From Deltaproteobacteria bacterium (lineage in GTDB: Bacteria; Myxococcota; B64-G9): a DNA stretch of 34,876 nt. Numbering within the stretch: position 1 is the stretch's first letter; each line of letters begins with the position of its first letter. The translations under genes were made by a program, and so were the position numbers. The DNA is taken from contig JAUVBB010000011.1 in NCBI GenBank assembly GCA_030591445.1, positions 1-34,876 on the forward strand, read 5' to 3'. This document shows positions 1 through 11,730 of the stretch, one piece after another. The notes below the pieces were generated by a model that saw only the letters and a program-made list of their open reading frames with translations, was not told the DNA's origin and did no database searches.

Positions 1-394
1 CTGTCACCATGCCGCCAGGCGCAGACAAGGGCAACAAAAGTGCGGTCAGATCCGAAAAGCCGATGAAGAGTTTGGCCCGTTTGGCGATGCGATCCAGGTT
101 CAGGTGATCGAGCAGCCGAGCCGAACCATACCCGCCCCGGATGGCCCAAACTGCCTGGCTGTCAGCCTCCATCAAGGCCGCGGTCACGCGGGCGGCCCGC
201 TGCGCGTCGCTGCCCGCAAACAAACCCCGACGAGCAAATTCCGCCCGCTCGACCAGCGGCTCGAAGCCCAGGCGACAAAGTTGATCTACCCCTCGATCGA
301 ACAACTTTTTATCAAAGGGGCTGGCCGGCGCCACTAAGCGGATCTTCGCGCCCGGCTGCAGGGCCGGCGCCTTCTTGATTTGGACCAAACGCAT
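1..394 (-). CDS. ldcA: LD-carboxypeptidase (peptidase S66 family), 3' end truncated by the window edge
   Basis: Manual minus-strand translation (absent from the ORF track): MRLVQIKKAPALQPGAKIRLVAPASPFDKKLFDRGVDQLCRLGF...AVWAIRGGYGSARLLDHLNLDRIAKRAKLFIGFSDLTALL; the RGGYGSxRLL and GFSDLTAL motifs are typical of S66 peptidases. Confidence 0.85.
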   Translation of the reverse strand, partial: MRLVQIKKAPALQPGAKIRLVAPASPFDKKLFDRGVDQLCRLGFEPLVERAEFARRGLFAGSDAQRAARVTAALMEADSQAVWAIRGGYGSARLLDHLNLDRIAKRAKLFIGFSDLTALLLPLSAPGGMVT

Positions 395-441
395 CGCACC
401 CGCATCATAGAGATTTTGACGCCGGGAGGCAATCATCTGAC

Positions 442-470
442 AAAAAAAAGGGCACCTAAGAAGGTGCCCC
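442..470 (-). terminator. Rho-independent terminator downstream of atpF
   Basis: GGGCACC (450-456) / TAAGAA / GGTGCCC (463-469) stem-loop followed on the minus strand by an 8-nt T run. Confidence 0.85.
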
Positions 471-492
471 AATCAACTCAATCTATTTTTTA

Positions 493-1071
493 CTAAGGAT
501 GACTGTTCAAGTTGCCCGGAAGTTGGTCGATGTAGTCTTGCACGATAGCCCGGTGGCTTTCCGAGTCGAGAGTTTTGCCGAGCAAATGAGAAGCAGCCGT
601 GATGGCCAGATCGACGGCTTGGCTACGGATCTCTTCGATGGCCCGGTTTTTTTCTTCTTCGATCTGACGCCGGGCTCGTTCGGTCAACTCAGTCGCTTCG
701 CGTCGAGATTTTTCCATAATCTCTTCGCCGGCGCGCTGGGCTTCATCTTTGGCTTTGGTCAGGAAATTCGCCGCCTCCTGACGCTGCTTATCGGCCAAGG
801 CCCGCTGGCCAGCAATCGCCTCTTCGGCACCAGCTTTGGCCTGGTCAGCCTTTTCGAGCGCTTCGCGAATCTTCCCCTCGCGCTCGTGCACCATTTTCAA
901 GATCGGCTTCCAGACCAGCTTGCCCATGATGGCCATCAGGAGCCCGAAAATAATCAGCGTCCAGATGAGCGTACCCGGGTGAACCTGCATCAGGGAAAAC
1001 GCTTCGCCTTCGCCACTTGAACCAGCCAAAGCCGTGAGCAAGACCTGTGGATCGACATGGGTCAAGACCAT
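493..1071 (-). CDS. atpF: F0F1 ATP synthase subunit b
   Basis: N-terminal TM helix (LIWTLIIFGLLMAIMGKLVWKPIL) followed by a long charged coiled coil (EREGKIREALEKADQAKAGAEEA...); located after atpB and atpE. Confidence 0.93.
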   Translation of the reverse strand: MVLTHVDPQVLLTALAGSSGEGEAFSLMQVHPGTLIWTLIIFGLLMAIMGKLVWKPILKMVHEREGKIREALEKADQAKAGAEEAIAGQRALADKQRQEAANFLTKAKDEAQRAGEEIMEKSRREATELTERARRQIEEEKNRAIEEIRSQAVDLAITAASHLLGKTLDSESHRAIVQDYIDQLPGNLNSHP

Positions 1072-1183
1072 ATGGCACCTCCAGTACCTATCCGCAATCC
1101 TCTCCCGACAGGGCCAGGCATGGTTCTAGCTTAATGAACCAGACTGTTGCGTTTGCCCTGCAAGATTTTGCGACGGCTTACGC

Positions 1184-1399
1184 CTACTTCAGTGCCATCA
1201 AGATGCAGACGACTTCCGCAAAGAGGGTCACACCCTCGATGAGAGCGCATGCAATGATCATGGTGGTCCGGATGTCGCCGGATGCGGACGGTTGCCGCGC
1301 CGTGCCGTGCATGGCTCCTTCAGCAATCCGGCCAATGCCGTACGCGCCACCGATGACTGCCATTCCTGCTCCGATTCCCGCTGCGAGATGTGCCAGCAT
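1184..1399 (-). CDS. atpE: F0F1 ATP synthase subunit c
   Basis: Two-helix hairpin MLAHLAAGIGAGMAVIGGAYGIGRIAEGAMHGTARQPSASGDIRTTMIIACALIEGVTLFAEVV with the RQP loop and the helix-2 Glu. Confidence 0.95.
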   Translation of the reverse strand: MLAHLAAGIGAGMAVIGGAYGIGRIAEGAMHGTARQPSASGDIRTTMIIACALIEGVTLFAEVVCILMALK

Positions 1400-1423
1400 G
1401 CCTCTGCCTCCTTCAAGAGATGT

Positions 1424-2215
1424 CTAGTGCTCCCCCGCCACCAGCAAGCCGATGAACAGGGAAGTCAACATGGTAAAAATATAGGCCTGTAAAAAGCCTA
1501 CGAAAATTTCTAACACATACATGAAAATGCCGAAGCCCAAGGTAACCGGGATAATCGCCGCGCCCATGACAAAGATGAGCCCAATCAGGCTCAGGAGCAC
1601 GACGTGACCGGCCACCATGTTGGCAAAAAGACGAACACAGAGAGCAAAGGGCTTGGCCAAGATACCCATCAGCTCTACCACCACCATCACCGGCGCCAGC
1701 CAAGCTGGCACGCCATGCGGAACCAGATGCCCAAAATATCCCAAGACACCCATCTTGCGCATGCCAGCAAACTGTATGACCAAAAAGGCCATGATCGCGA
1801 GGCCGGCAGTAACGCTGATATTGCCGGTAGCGGTCGATCCGTAGGGAATCAAACCCATCAGATTGCACACCAGGATGAAAAAGAAGGTCGTGCACAAATA
1901 GGAGATGTATTGTTCGGCGGCATGCTTGCCCATGGTAGGGATGGCAATTTCGTCACGGATAAACAGTACGAAGGCCTCGACCGCCGAACTGAAGCCCTTG
2001 GGGATAAGCGCGATTTTGCGCCGTACCAAAATGCCCATGATCAGCAATAGCCCGGCGGCGATAAACATCATCAATACGTGTCGACTGACCGACATGTTGA
2101 TGTCCAAGCCAAAAAGCTGGAAATGGAATAGATTGGGGTTGAGATGCACCGGGGAGGCCCATTCCGAAGAAGGAAGCTCCCATTCCCAACCGTTGGTGAT
2201 ATGGTGCAGGATCAT
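1424..2215 (-). CDS. atpB: F0F1 ATP synthase subunit a (start uncertain; the ORF is open to 2344 but would then overlap atpI)
   Basis: Conserved C-terminal segment VVELMGILAKPFALCVRLFANMVAGHVVLLSLIGLIF, including the essential Arg; internal ATG at 2215. Confidence 0.93.
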   Translation of the reverse strand: MILHHITNGWEWELPSSEWASPVHLNPNLFHFQLFGLDINMSVSRHVLMMFIAAGLLLIMGILVRRKIALIPKGFSSAVEAFVLFIRDEIAIPTMGKHAAEQYISYLCTTFFFILVCNLMGLIPYGSTATGNISVTAGLAIMAFLVIQFAGMRKMGVLGYFGHLVPHGVPAWLAPVMVVVELMGILAKPFALCVRLFANMVAGHVVLLSLIGLIFVMGAAIIPVTLGFGIFMYVLEIFVGFLQAYIFTMLTSLFIGLLVAGEH

Positions 2216-2261
2216 ATCCTTGACCTGCTCACCCACACTCTTGCCGGCATGCGCTGCGTTT

Positions 2262-2708
2262 TCAACCACGGTCCGTAGCTCCTGGGATGGTTTCAGCGCG
2301 ATTTCGCATTCGTCGCGCCGATCGTTCCAAACCGCCGATTTCAATGCCCATAAATAACGTGATGCCAGTCAGCAAACCCAAGACGAAGCCGTTCGGGTCC
2401 AGCCAGCGCAGGCCAATAACCAAGCCGGCCAGCACACCCATTAGCATCATCCGTACCAGAATGCCGCCCATGACATACTTGAGAAAAGTTCGGTTGTCGC
2501 CGGACAGCGCCTTGCGACCAGTCCACCAACCCGAAAGACCCATGACGCCGGCCAGCAGCCAGCCGCCAAGAGCACCGGGCGCCCATAAGGACCCCGTGCG
2601 CGCAATCAACAACAAAGCCAAAGTACCGGCGGCCAATAAAGAAACGAGCAGCATCAGCATTGCCCGGCCCGGTGCCTCAATCTTTTGGTTTGTTGTTTGT
2701 TGGGTCAT
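2262..2708 (-). CDS. atpI: ATP synthase subunit I-like membrane protein
   Basis: ATG at 2708 gives MTQQTTNQKIEAPGRAMLMLLVSLLAAG..., four hydrophobic segments, position immediately upstream of atpB. Confidence 0.6.
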   Translation of the reverse strand: MTQQTTNQKIEAPGRAMLMLLVSLLAAGTLALLLIARTGSLWAPGALGGWLLAGVMGLSGWWTGRKALSGDNRTFLKYVMGGILVRMMLMGVLAGLVIGLRWLDPNGFVLGLLTGITLFMGIEIGGLERSARRMRNRAETIPGATDRG

Positions 2709-2934
2709 TTTCTTCTTTGGGATCCTTCTGCAAATGGAACACGATCTTAAAAAAATGATAAAAACCCGACACGATTCCCAGTAAAGATCCTGCCAGTAGA
2801 CACCACGGTTCCGTTTCAAACTTCTGATCCAGCCACCAACCACCGTAAACGCCCACCACCATACATCCGAGAAACATAGTGCCGATATTCATGTACGGCG
2901 CTATTTTCGTTAGCGACGAGGCGAACTTTTGCAC
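2677..2934 (-). CDS. AtpZ/AtpI-type small membrane protein of the ATP synthase operon
   Basis: 85 aa with two TM helices (MFLGCMVVGVYGGWWLDQKF...LLAGSLLGIVSGFYHFFKIV), typical of the family at the head of F0 operons. Confidence 0.7.
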   Translation of the reverse strand: MQKFASSLTKIAPYMNIGTMFLGCMVVGVYGGWWLDQKFETEPWCLLAGSLLGIVSGFYHFFKIVFHLQKDPKEENDPTNNKPKD

Positions 2935-2964
2935 CGCTCCCTCCGACGCGTATATTGCGCGTGG

Positions 2965-2993
2965 GACATATCATGGCCCATGCTCTGAATCAA
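2965..2993 (-). promoter_or_regulatory. Candidate sigma70-like promoter for the atpZ-atpI-atpB-atpE-atpF operon
   Basis: Minus-strand TTGATT (2993-2988), 17-bp spacer, TATGTC (2970-2965), upstream of the ORF at 2934. Confidence 0.35.
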
Positions 2994-3052
2994 TAGTTTT
3001 TGTGACAAATTTTCTAACCCCTTATCCTGGCTAACGCCGGATGACTGCCGCC

Positions 3053-4249
3053 TCATTCCGGTGCCGGTGCCGATGTCTCTTTTGAGGGCGAAGCCGGAGA
3101 CGGGCTTGGTTTTTCCGGCACTGGTTTTTCAGCAGCTGCCGGGGCTGGAGCCGGCTTCTTTTCCGGAGCCACCGGCGGTTTTGCCTTTGGCTCGGCCGTC
3201 GTCTCGGTTTTTGGCGATTTTTCTGCCGGCTTCTGACTGGGCGCCTTGTCGATCGCCCCGGCATCCTTGTCGACAGTCTTTGCCGCAGGGGGCAAAGTAG
3301 CTTTTTTCTCAATGGTCACTGGTTTCTTGGGTACCGCCTTAGGAGCTGGCCCTGCTTTCTTCTCCACCGGCTTAGGCCGAGGCAAATCTTTGACTGCCGC
3401 GGGCCTGGCTTTGGGCACGGCAATTGGGCGGGCGGTTTTGGCCAAGGTTCCGTCTTCCTGCATTGCCTGGCTTTGCAGAGATTCAAGCTGGATCTTTACC
3501 AAGTCGGGCCGGGGATGTTTTTTCAAGGCAATCAGGTAGTATTTCTCTGCCTGGCGATGATCTCCCATCTCTTGAAAACACATGCCTAGTTCAAACAAGC
3601 TGCGCGATTCGATTTCTACTTCCGGGTGCAAGTCCAGCAATCGCAAATGTGCCTCGGAGGCCTGCTGGTAGCGCCCTTCCACATAGTAGGAGTTGGCTAC
3701 CAGGAGCATGGCCTCGGTGGCAATGGGCCCGCTGCGGTGGTTTTCAAGCAACAAGCGAGCCTCGGTACGCGCCTGGTTAAACTCGCGAATCATGAAATTG
3801 CTTTGGGCAATGCGGTATTGAAATTCTTCGATGCCCTCTCGTTTGGGAAAGGCATGAACCAAGCGCTCGAATTCCAGGGCGGCGGTACGATAATCCCGCA
3901 GCCGATCATAGAAGATGAAGGCAATTTCTCGGTGGGCATCGAAGGAAAAAGATCCCGCCGGATCGAGCTTGAGTGCCTCGCGCAACCGGGCGACGGCGCG
4001 GCGGGGCTGGCCCAGATACAAGTGCTCGATGCGGCCGGCCTGGTATAAGACCATGGCGCGGCGTAGGCGATCAGCGGGTGCTTGGCTCTGGCCCAAATCC
4101 CGGGCCAAGGACAAAAAGTGACTTTCAGCGTCTTCGTAACGGCCGTCGTACAGCATGCCCAGTCCCCGCCGATGATCGACCTCGAACTCATCGCCCGAAC
4201 AGCCGGCCAGCAACAGCAAAAAAACGAAAAGGGCACAAATCCCTCTCAT
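3053..4249 (-). CDS. Lipoprotein with TPR repeats (BamD/YbgF-like organisation) and a Pro/Ala/Lys/Glu-rich C-terminal tail
   Basis: Signal and lipobox FLLLLAGC; repeated TPR-like helices ([27 protein letters not shown]); low-complexity tail of about 130 aa; start overlaps the gyrA stop (ATGA). Confidence 0.75.
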   Translation of the reverse strand: MRGICALFVFLLLLAGCSGDEFEVDHRRGLGMLYDGRYEDAESHFLSLARDLGQSQAPADRLRRAMVLYQAGRIEHLYLGQPRRAVARLREALKLDPAGSFSFDAHREIAFIFYDRLRDYRTAALEFERLVHAFPKREGIEEFQYRIAQSNFMIREFNQARTEARLLLENHRSGPIATEAMLLVANSYYVEGRYQQASEAHLRLLDLHPEVEIESRSLFELGMCFQEMGDHRQAEKYYLIALKKHPRPDLVKIQLESLQSQAMQEDGTLAKTARPIAVPKARPAAVKDLPRPKPVEKKAGPAPKAVPKKPVTIEKKATLPPAAKTVDKDAGAIDKAPSQKPAEKSPKTETTAEPKAKPPVAPEKKPAPAPAAAEKPVPEKPSPSPASPSKETSAPAPE

Positions 4250-6720
4250 GACAAGGGCTCCTCTGCGGGCTCCTCTGCGGATTCCTCCTCCTTTTCCTCT
4301 AATCGTGCCATGCCCACCACGCGTTCGCCCTCTTTTAGGTCAATAAGACGCACGCCCTGGGTCGCCCGGCCCATGATGGAGATTCCCTCTACCTGGGTAC
4401 GGATAACCATGCCCCCGTCGGTGATCAACATCAGATCGTTGTCGCTCGCCACCTGGGTTACGCCTACCACCGGCCCGGTCTTGGCCGTCACCTGGCAAGT
4501 CTTGACCCCCACCCCTCCGCGGGCGGTCAGGCGGTATTCGTCCAGCTCCGAACGCTTGCCGTAACCGTTCTCGCTCACGGTGAGAATGGTGGCACCGGGG
4601 TTGACCACTTCCATCGAAACTACCCGGTCGTCCTCTTTGCGCAGGCGAATGCCACGGACCCCGCGGGCCGTTCGACCCATGGCCCGCGCATCAGCCTCGC
4701 GGAATCGTACCAACATGCCCTTGCGGGTGCTGATTAGAATCTCTTGCTCTCCGCTGGTGACGCAGGCGCCAATAATCTCGTCGTCAGGATCTACCCGCAT
4801 GGCCTTGATGCCGGAGACATTGATGTGCGCGTAAAACTGGAGCAGGCTTTTCTTGATATAACCCTTGCGGGTGACCATGCACAGGTGATGATCCTTCATC
4901 TCATCGAAAGATCGGATGGGTTCAATAGCGGCCACCTGCTCGCCTTTTTGCAAGCGGGCCAGGTTGACCAGCGCGGTCCCTCTGGCCGCCGGGTTGGCTT
5001 CGGGCACTTGGTAAACTTTGAGCGCCAGGGCACGGCCGGCTTGGGTAACGATCAGGATGGTGCTGTGAGTCGAAGCCACAAAGACATTTTCGACGAAGTC
5101 TTGATCGCGGGTGTTCATGCCGCTACGGCCGCGGCCGCCGCGTCGTTGTCGTCGATAGAGTGCGAGCGGACTGCGCTTGATGTAACCGGCATGACTTATG
5201 GTCACGACATAATCTTCGTCGGTCAGCAGATCCTCGATGGTGATCTCGCGAGTGTCGTGCGCAATTTCGGTGCGCCGTTCGTCACTGTATTGACGCTTCA
5301 TTTCTTCGAGCTCTTCTACCACCACGTTCATCAGTTTGGCCATATCGGCCAAGATGGCGGTCAGCCGGGCGATCTCGATCCGCAGTTGCTCGAGCTCTTT
5401 TGCGATCTTCTCCCGCTCCAGGCCGGTCAGACGCTGTAATTTCATGTCCAAGATGGCCTGGGCCTGGCGTTCGGTCAACGCGAAGTGTTCCACCAGCCCC
5501 AGTTTGGCTTGCCCGGGATCTTTGGCGGCGCGAATCAGTTCGATCACCTGGTCCAGATGATCCAGTGCGATTTGCAAACCCTCCAGGATATGGGCCCGTG
5601 CCTCGGCTTTCTGCAACTCAAAGTTGCAACGCTTGCGCACCACATCTCGCCGGTGGTTGATATAGTGTTCGATCATCTCTCGCAGGTTGAGCACCCGCGG
5701 TTGCCCGGCAACAATGGCCAGCATGATGATGCCGAAAGAGCTCTGCAAAGATGTCTGCTTGTAGAGCTGGTTGATCAGAATTTCGGGTACCGCGTCTCGC
5801 TTCAGTTCGATGACCACCCGCATACCGGTCCGATCACTCTCGTCGCGAATGTCGCTGATGCCCATTATTTTCTTGTTGCGCACCAAATCAGCGATGCGCT
5901 CAACCATGCGGGCCTTGTTGACCTGATAGGGCACCTCGCTGACCACCACGCTGACACGCTTGGTTTTGGGATGGGTCTCGGTATTCAAGCGCGCCCGTAC
6001 CGACAAGATACCCCGACCGGTCCGATAGGCTTGTTTGATGGCGCCGGTGCCGTAAATGATGCCGCCGGTGGGAAAATCGGGGCCGGGAATATGGGCCATC
6101 AAATCGTCAACGCTGGCTTCGGGATTTTGAATCAAGTGCACGGTGGCGCTGATCACCTCGGCCAAGTTGTGCGGCGGAATATTGGTGGCCATGCCCACGG
6201 CAATGCCAGTGGAGCCGTTGATCAGCAGGTTGGGAATCTTGGCCGGCAAAATACTGGGCTCTTCTGCCGAACCGTCGAAGTTGGGTACGAAATCGACCGT
6301 GGCCTTGTCGATGTCGGTCAGCATCTCCTCGGCCAGTTTCTGCAGGCGGGCCTCGGTATAGCGATAGGCCGCGGCCGGATCGCCGTCGATGGAACCAAAG
6401 TTGCCCTGGCCATCGACCAAGAGACAGCGCAGGGCCCAGGGTTGCGCCATGCGCACCAAGGAATCGTAGACCGCCGCGTCGCCATGAGGATGGTACTTCT
6501 TGAGCACTTCGCCGACCACACCGGCGCATTTGGAATATTTGCGATTGTGCAGCAAGCCTTCGGTGAACATGGCGTAGAGTATCCGTCGATGCACGGGCTT
6601 GAGCCCGTCGCGCACGTCGGGCAAGGCCCGGCCAATGATCACGCTCATGGCGTAGTCGAGATAGGAAGATCGCATCTCGTCTTCGATGTTGACCTGAGCT
6701 TGTCCTTGAGTCTCAACCAT
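4246..6720 (-). CDS. gyrA: DNA gyrase subunit A
   Basis: [50 protein letters not shown], GyrA box QRRGGRG. Confidence 0.98.
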   Translation of the reverse strand: MVETQGQAQVNIEDEMRSSYLDYAMSVIIGRALPDVRDGLKPVHRRILYAMFTEGLLHNRKYSKCAGVVGEVLKKYHPHGDAAVYDSLVRMAQPWALRCLLVDGQGNFGSIDGDPAAAYRYTEARLQKLAEEMLTDIDKATVDFVPNFDGSAEEPSILPAKIPNLLINGSTGIAVGMATNIPPHNLAEVISATVHLIQNPEASVDDLMAHIPGPDFPTGGIIYGTGAIKQAYRTGRGILSVRARLNTETHPKTKRVSVVVSEVPYQVNKARMVERIADLVRNKKIMGISDIRDESDRTGMRVVIELKRDAVPEILINQLYKQTSLQSSFGIIMLAIVAGQPRVLNLREMIEHYINHRRDVVRKRCNFELQKAEARAHILEGLQIALDHLDQVIELIRAAKDPGQAKLGLVEHFALTERQAQAILDMKLQRLTGLEREKIAKELEQLRIEIARLTAILADMAKLMNVVVEELEEMKRQYSDERRTEIAHDTREITIEDLLTDEDYVVTISHAGYIKRSPLALYRRQRRGGRGRSGMNTRDQDFVENVFVASTHSTILIVTQAGRALALKVYQVPEANPAARGTALVNLARLQKGEQVAAIEPIRSFDEMKDHHLCMVTRKGYIKKSLLQFYAHINVSGIKAMRVDPDDEIIGACVTSGEQEILISTRKGMLVRFREADARAMGRTARGVRGIRLRKEDDRVVSMEVVNPGATILTVSENGYGKRSELDEYRLTARGGVGVKTCQVTAKTGPVVGVTQVASDNDLMLITDGGMVIRTQVEGISIMGRATQGVRLIDLKEGERVVGMARLEEKEEESAEEPAEEPLS

Positions 6721-6882
6721 TTCTTCTCGCTTTCATCTCCAAGCACATGAATATTATGCGTAATTTCTGCCTTTGTGTACCATCCTGCCCGACCGCTGTC
6801 AATGAATTTTCCCGGACAGCAAGTCAAAAATTACCTGAAAATACAGTGTATTACACAGGACAACGGGGAAGCCCATGATCCG

Positions 6883-6912
6883 TTGACGGATGGGGCTCAG
6901 GCGCGGTACACT
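6883..6912 (+). promoter_or_regulatory. Candidate sigma70-like promoter for the 6923 ORF
   Basis: TTGACG (6883-6888), 18-bp spacer, TACACT (6907-6912), with the ATG only 10 nt after the -10. Confidence 0.4.
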
Positions 6913-6922
6913 GCCGGCAATT

Positions 6923-8116
6923 ATGCGCTACCTCTATGGAGATCTCAGCGAGTTTCCAGCCCAAGAAAATGTACTAGATCTGCTCCAACGTTTTGTCGAC
7001 ATGGCTGTCGACGCTTTGCTTCTGGACGCTAAGATCGAAGAGACATTGGCTGCCACTGAAGAGGAAAAACTCTTCATGGTTGAGACGCTTTCAGAAATCG
7101 ATCGCTTCGCGGGTTCGGTGCAAACTGCCATCGAGGACAGTACACCGTCCTCGGCCAACGATGACGTGGTATCGGTCATTGCCCAGGGCGCCGCCGATCA
7201 GCTCGATCAATTCCTCTCCGAGGCCAAGCGCAAACTGGCCCAACAAATTGAACAACGCATCGGCCGCAACCAGGCCGAAGTGGCCAGCATGTCAAAAGGG
7301 ATTCACGAAGCCTTTCGCAAGTTCTTCACCCCTTCCGTGATACCCATCCATTCCAACGCTTTGCGTTGCGCCCTGCATGGACAAAGCTACCAGGCCACGG
7401 CTGAAATCCTGGATGTCAACGGCATCCTTTGCGGCTACGCTATTGACACTTCGGCTTCAACTTTCTTTCGCGAGCCCAAACGGCTCGCCGCTCTCTGTCC
7501 GGGCAAGTTGGAGTTTCCGGTGGGAACCAAGAAGGCCTGGTTGAAAAAAGAACCCGTGGTCGAGACTCTGCGCCTCGACGATGCCACCCTCTCGCTGGTG
7601 CTAGACCAGGAAGAGGAAGTCGAGATTCGCCTAATCAAGCAGTCCGGATCGCATGTCGACGGCGTATCCGCCCATATCAAAAAGGGCCGGCAGGGCGGCA
7701 TTTCGGTGTTTCGCCTCGATGCCGCCGGAAAAGAAACACCGGTGCCCGAGAGCATACTTAATCCGGCCCACACCGAGGCCCTGGCCGAATTTTGGCGACA
7801 GTTGTCGCCGGCGGTCCGCGCGCTCTACCGCACCCGGGGCAATCTGTCGACCATCGCCATCGACGGCAAGGAAGTGGTCTCTGCCCGCTTGGTGGTGGAC
7901 TTGGTTCGCCGCTTGGTCGGGTACCTGGCGCCCACCATCGTAGAAATAGGAAAGCGCAGTCCAGCCAAAGGAGAATTTTGTTTAAAGATCGATCACGAAG
8001 GTGGTCGCCGAGAAGAGATATACGTCCAGAAGGCCGAGTTGATGGCCCGCATCGCCCCCTTGCCTGCCGATCGGCAAGAATTGTTTACGCCATTAAATAT
8101 AGATCCGAAAATATAG
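6923..8116 (+). CDS. Uncharacterised protein of about 397 aa (N-terminus MRYLYGDLSEFPAQENVLDLLQRFVDMAVDALLLD)
   Basis: Long ORF on the opposite strand to its neighbours; ATG at 6923 preferred over the ORF-track start at 6890, which lies inside the promoter-like element; no recognised catalytic motif. Confidence 0.8.
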   Translation: MRYLYGDLSEFPAQENVLDLLQRFVDMAVDALLLDAKIEETLAATEEEKLFMVETLSEIDRFAGSVQTAIEDSTPSSANDDVVSVIAQGAADQLDQFLSEAKRKLAQQIEQRIGRNQAEVASMSKGIHEAFRKFFTPSVIPIHSNALRCALHGQSYQATAEILDVNGILCGYAIDTSASTFFREPKRLAALCPGKLEFPVGTKKAWLKKEPVVETLRLDDATLSLVLDQEEEVEIRLIKQSGSHVDGVSAHIKKGRQGGISVFRLDAAGKETPVPESILNPAHTEALAEFWRQLSPAVRALYRTRGNLSTIAIDGKEVVSARLVVDLVRRLVGYLAPTIVEIGKRSPAKGEFCLKIDHEGGRREEIYVQKAELMARIAPLPADRQELFTPLNIDPKI

Positions 8117-8139
8117 ATCCGAAATAGGCGAGGGCCCGA

Positions 8140-9147
8140 TCACCAGCGCAGCACGGCTGAGGCCCAGGTAAAACCGGCGCCGAAAGAAGCCAGCACCAGC
8201 AGATCGCCACGGTGAATGCGACCTTCTTCTTCGGCGTCACGTAGGGCCAAGGGGATGCTGGCCGCGGTGGTGTTGCCGTAGCGTTCGATGTTCGAATAGA
8301 CCTTGTCCATGGAGATACCCAGGACCTTGGCGGCGGCTTCATTGATGCGTAAGTTGGCCTGGTGCGGAACCAACAAATCCATATCGTCCAGGCTCAGGCC
8401 GTTGGCGGTCAGGCCTTGCAATATCACCTGGGGCAGATATTTGATGGCGTGGCTAAAAACCCGCCGGCCCTGCATTTGGGTGTAATGCTTTCCCTCTGCC
8501 AACATCTGCTGGTTGAGCCGGTCAGGATAGAGACGCGAGCCCGGCGCTTCGACCCAGAGCGCTTTGGCGTATTTTCCGTCCGCATGCAGGTGGGTTGACA
8601 GCAGGCCCCGCTCGCCAACCTCACCAAGGTCACCGGCGGTGAGCAGCACCGCGCCAGCGCCGTCACCGAACAGGCAGGTGACGTCCCGGCCGCGGGTGGT
8701 TTTGTCCAGGCCGGTACTGTGAACCTCGGCGCCCACCACCAGCACGCAATCGTATTGGCCGCAGCGAATCCAGGCGTCGGCTACACTTAGGCTATAGATA
8801 AAACCGGAGCATTGGTTGCGTACATCCAGGGCGGCGATACCGGGCAATTCCAGCAGGTCTTGCAGCAGACAAGCCGAACCCGGGAAATTGTAATCGGGCG
8901 ACAAGGTGGCAAACACGATGCAGTCGATGTCTTTTACCGATAGACCGGCCTGCGCCACCGCCTGCTGGCTGGCCGCCAAGGCCAGATCGCTGCCGCCCAT
9001 CTCGCAGTCGACCCAGCGCCGCTCGCGAATGCCCGATCGCTCGACGATCCAGGCATCGGAGGTATCCATCATGTCGGCCAGTTCTTGGTTGGTCACCACC
9101 CGGTCGGGAAGTGCCCCACCCACGCCAGCGATGATGCTTCGTCTCAT
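8140..9147 (-). CDS. fabH: 3-oxoacyl-ACP synthase III (KAS III)
   Basis: MRRSIIAGVGGALPDRVVTNQELADMMDTSDAWIVERSGIRERR; Cys-His-Asn triad in NQCSGF, VPHQANLRI and GNTTAASIP. Confidence 0.95.
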   Translation of the reverse strand: MRRSIIAGVGGALPDRVVTNQELADMMDTSDAWIVERSGIRERRWVDCEMGGSDLALAASQQAVAQAGLSVKDIDCIVFATLSPDYNFPGSACLLQDLLELPGIAALDVRNQCSGFIYSLSVADAWIRCGQYDCVLVVGAEVHSTGLDKTTRGRDVTCLFGDGAGAVLLTAGDLGEVGERGLLSTHLHADGKYAKALWVEAPGSRLYPDRLNQQMLAEGKHYTQMQGRRVFSHAIKYLPQVILQGLTANGLSLDDMDLLVPHQANLRINEAAAKVLGISMDKVYSNIERYGNTTAASIPLALRDAEEEGRIHRGDLLVLASFGAGFTWASAVLRW

Positions 9148-9148
9148 A

Positions 9149-11599
<2,451 letters not shown>

Positions 11600-11730
11600 T
11601 TAAGCCTTTGTGTTTCTTTTGGAAATCCACCTGCTCACGAAACCGTGCCAACTTAACACGTTCGCCGGAGGGAGTAAAGGAAAAAAGCCTTGCGATTTAC
11701 AATATAAGCTATTGTTTTACAAGGGAAAAA

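Noticed and set aside
4744-5439. 231-aa plus-strand ORF
   Set aside because: Antisense to the gyrA C-terminal domain; shadow ORF.
5485-6750. 421-aa plus-strand ORF
   Set aside because: Exactly antisense to gyrA; a shadow ORF typical of GC-rich coding sequence, with no family-like motifs.
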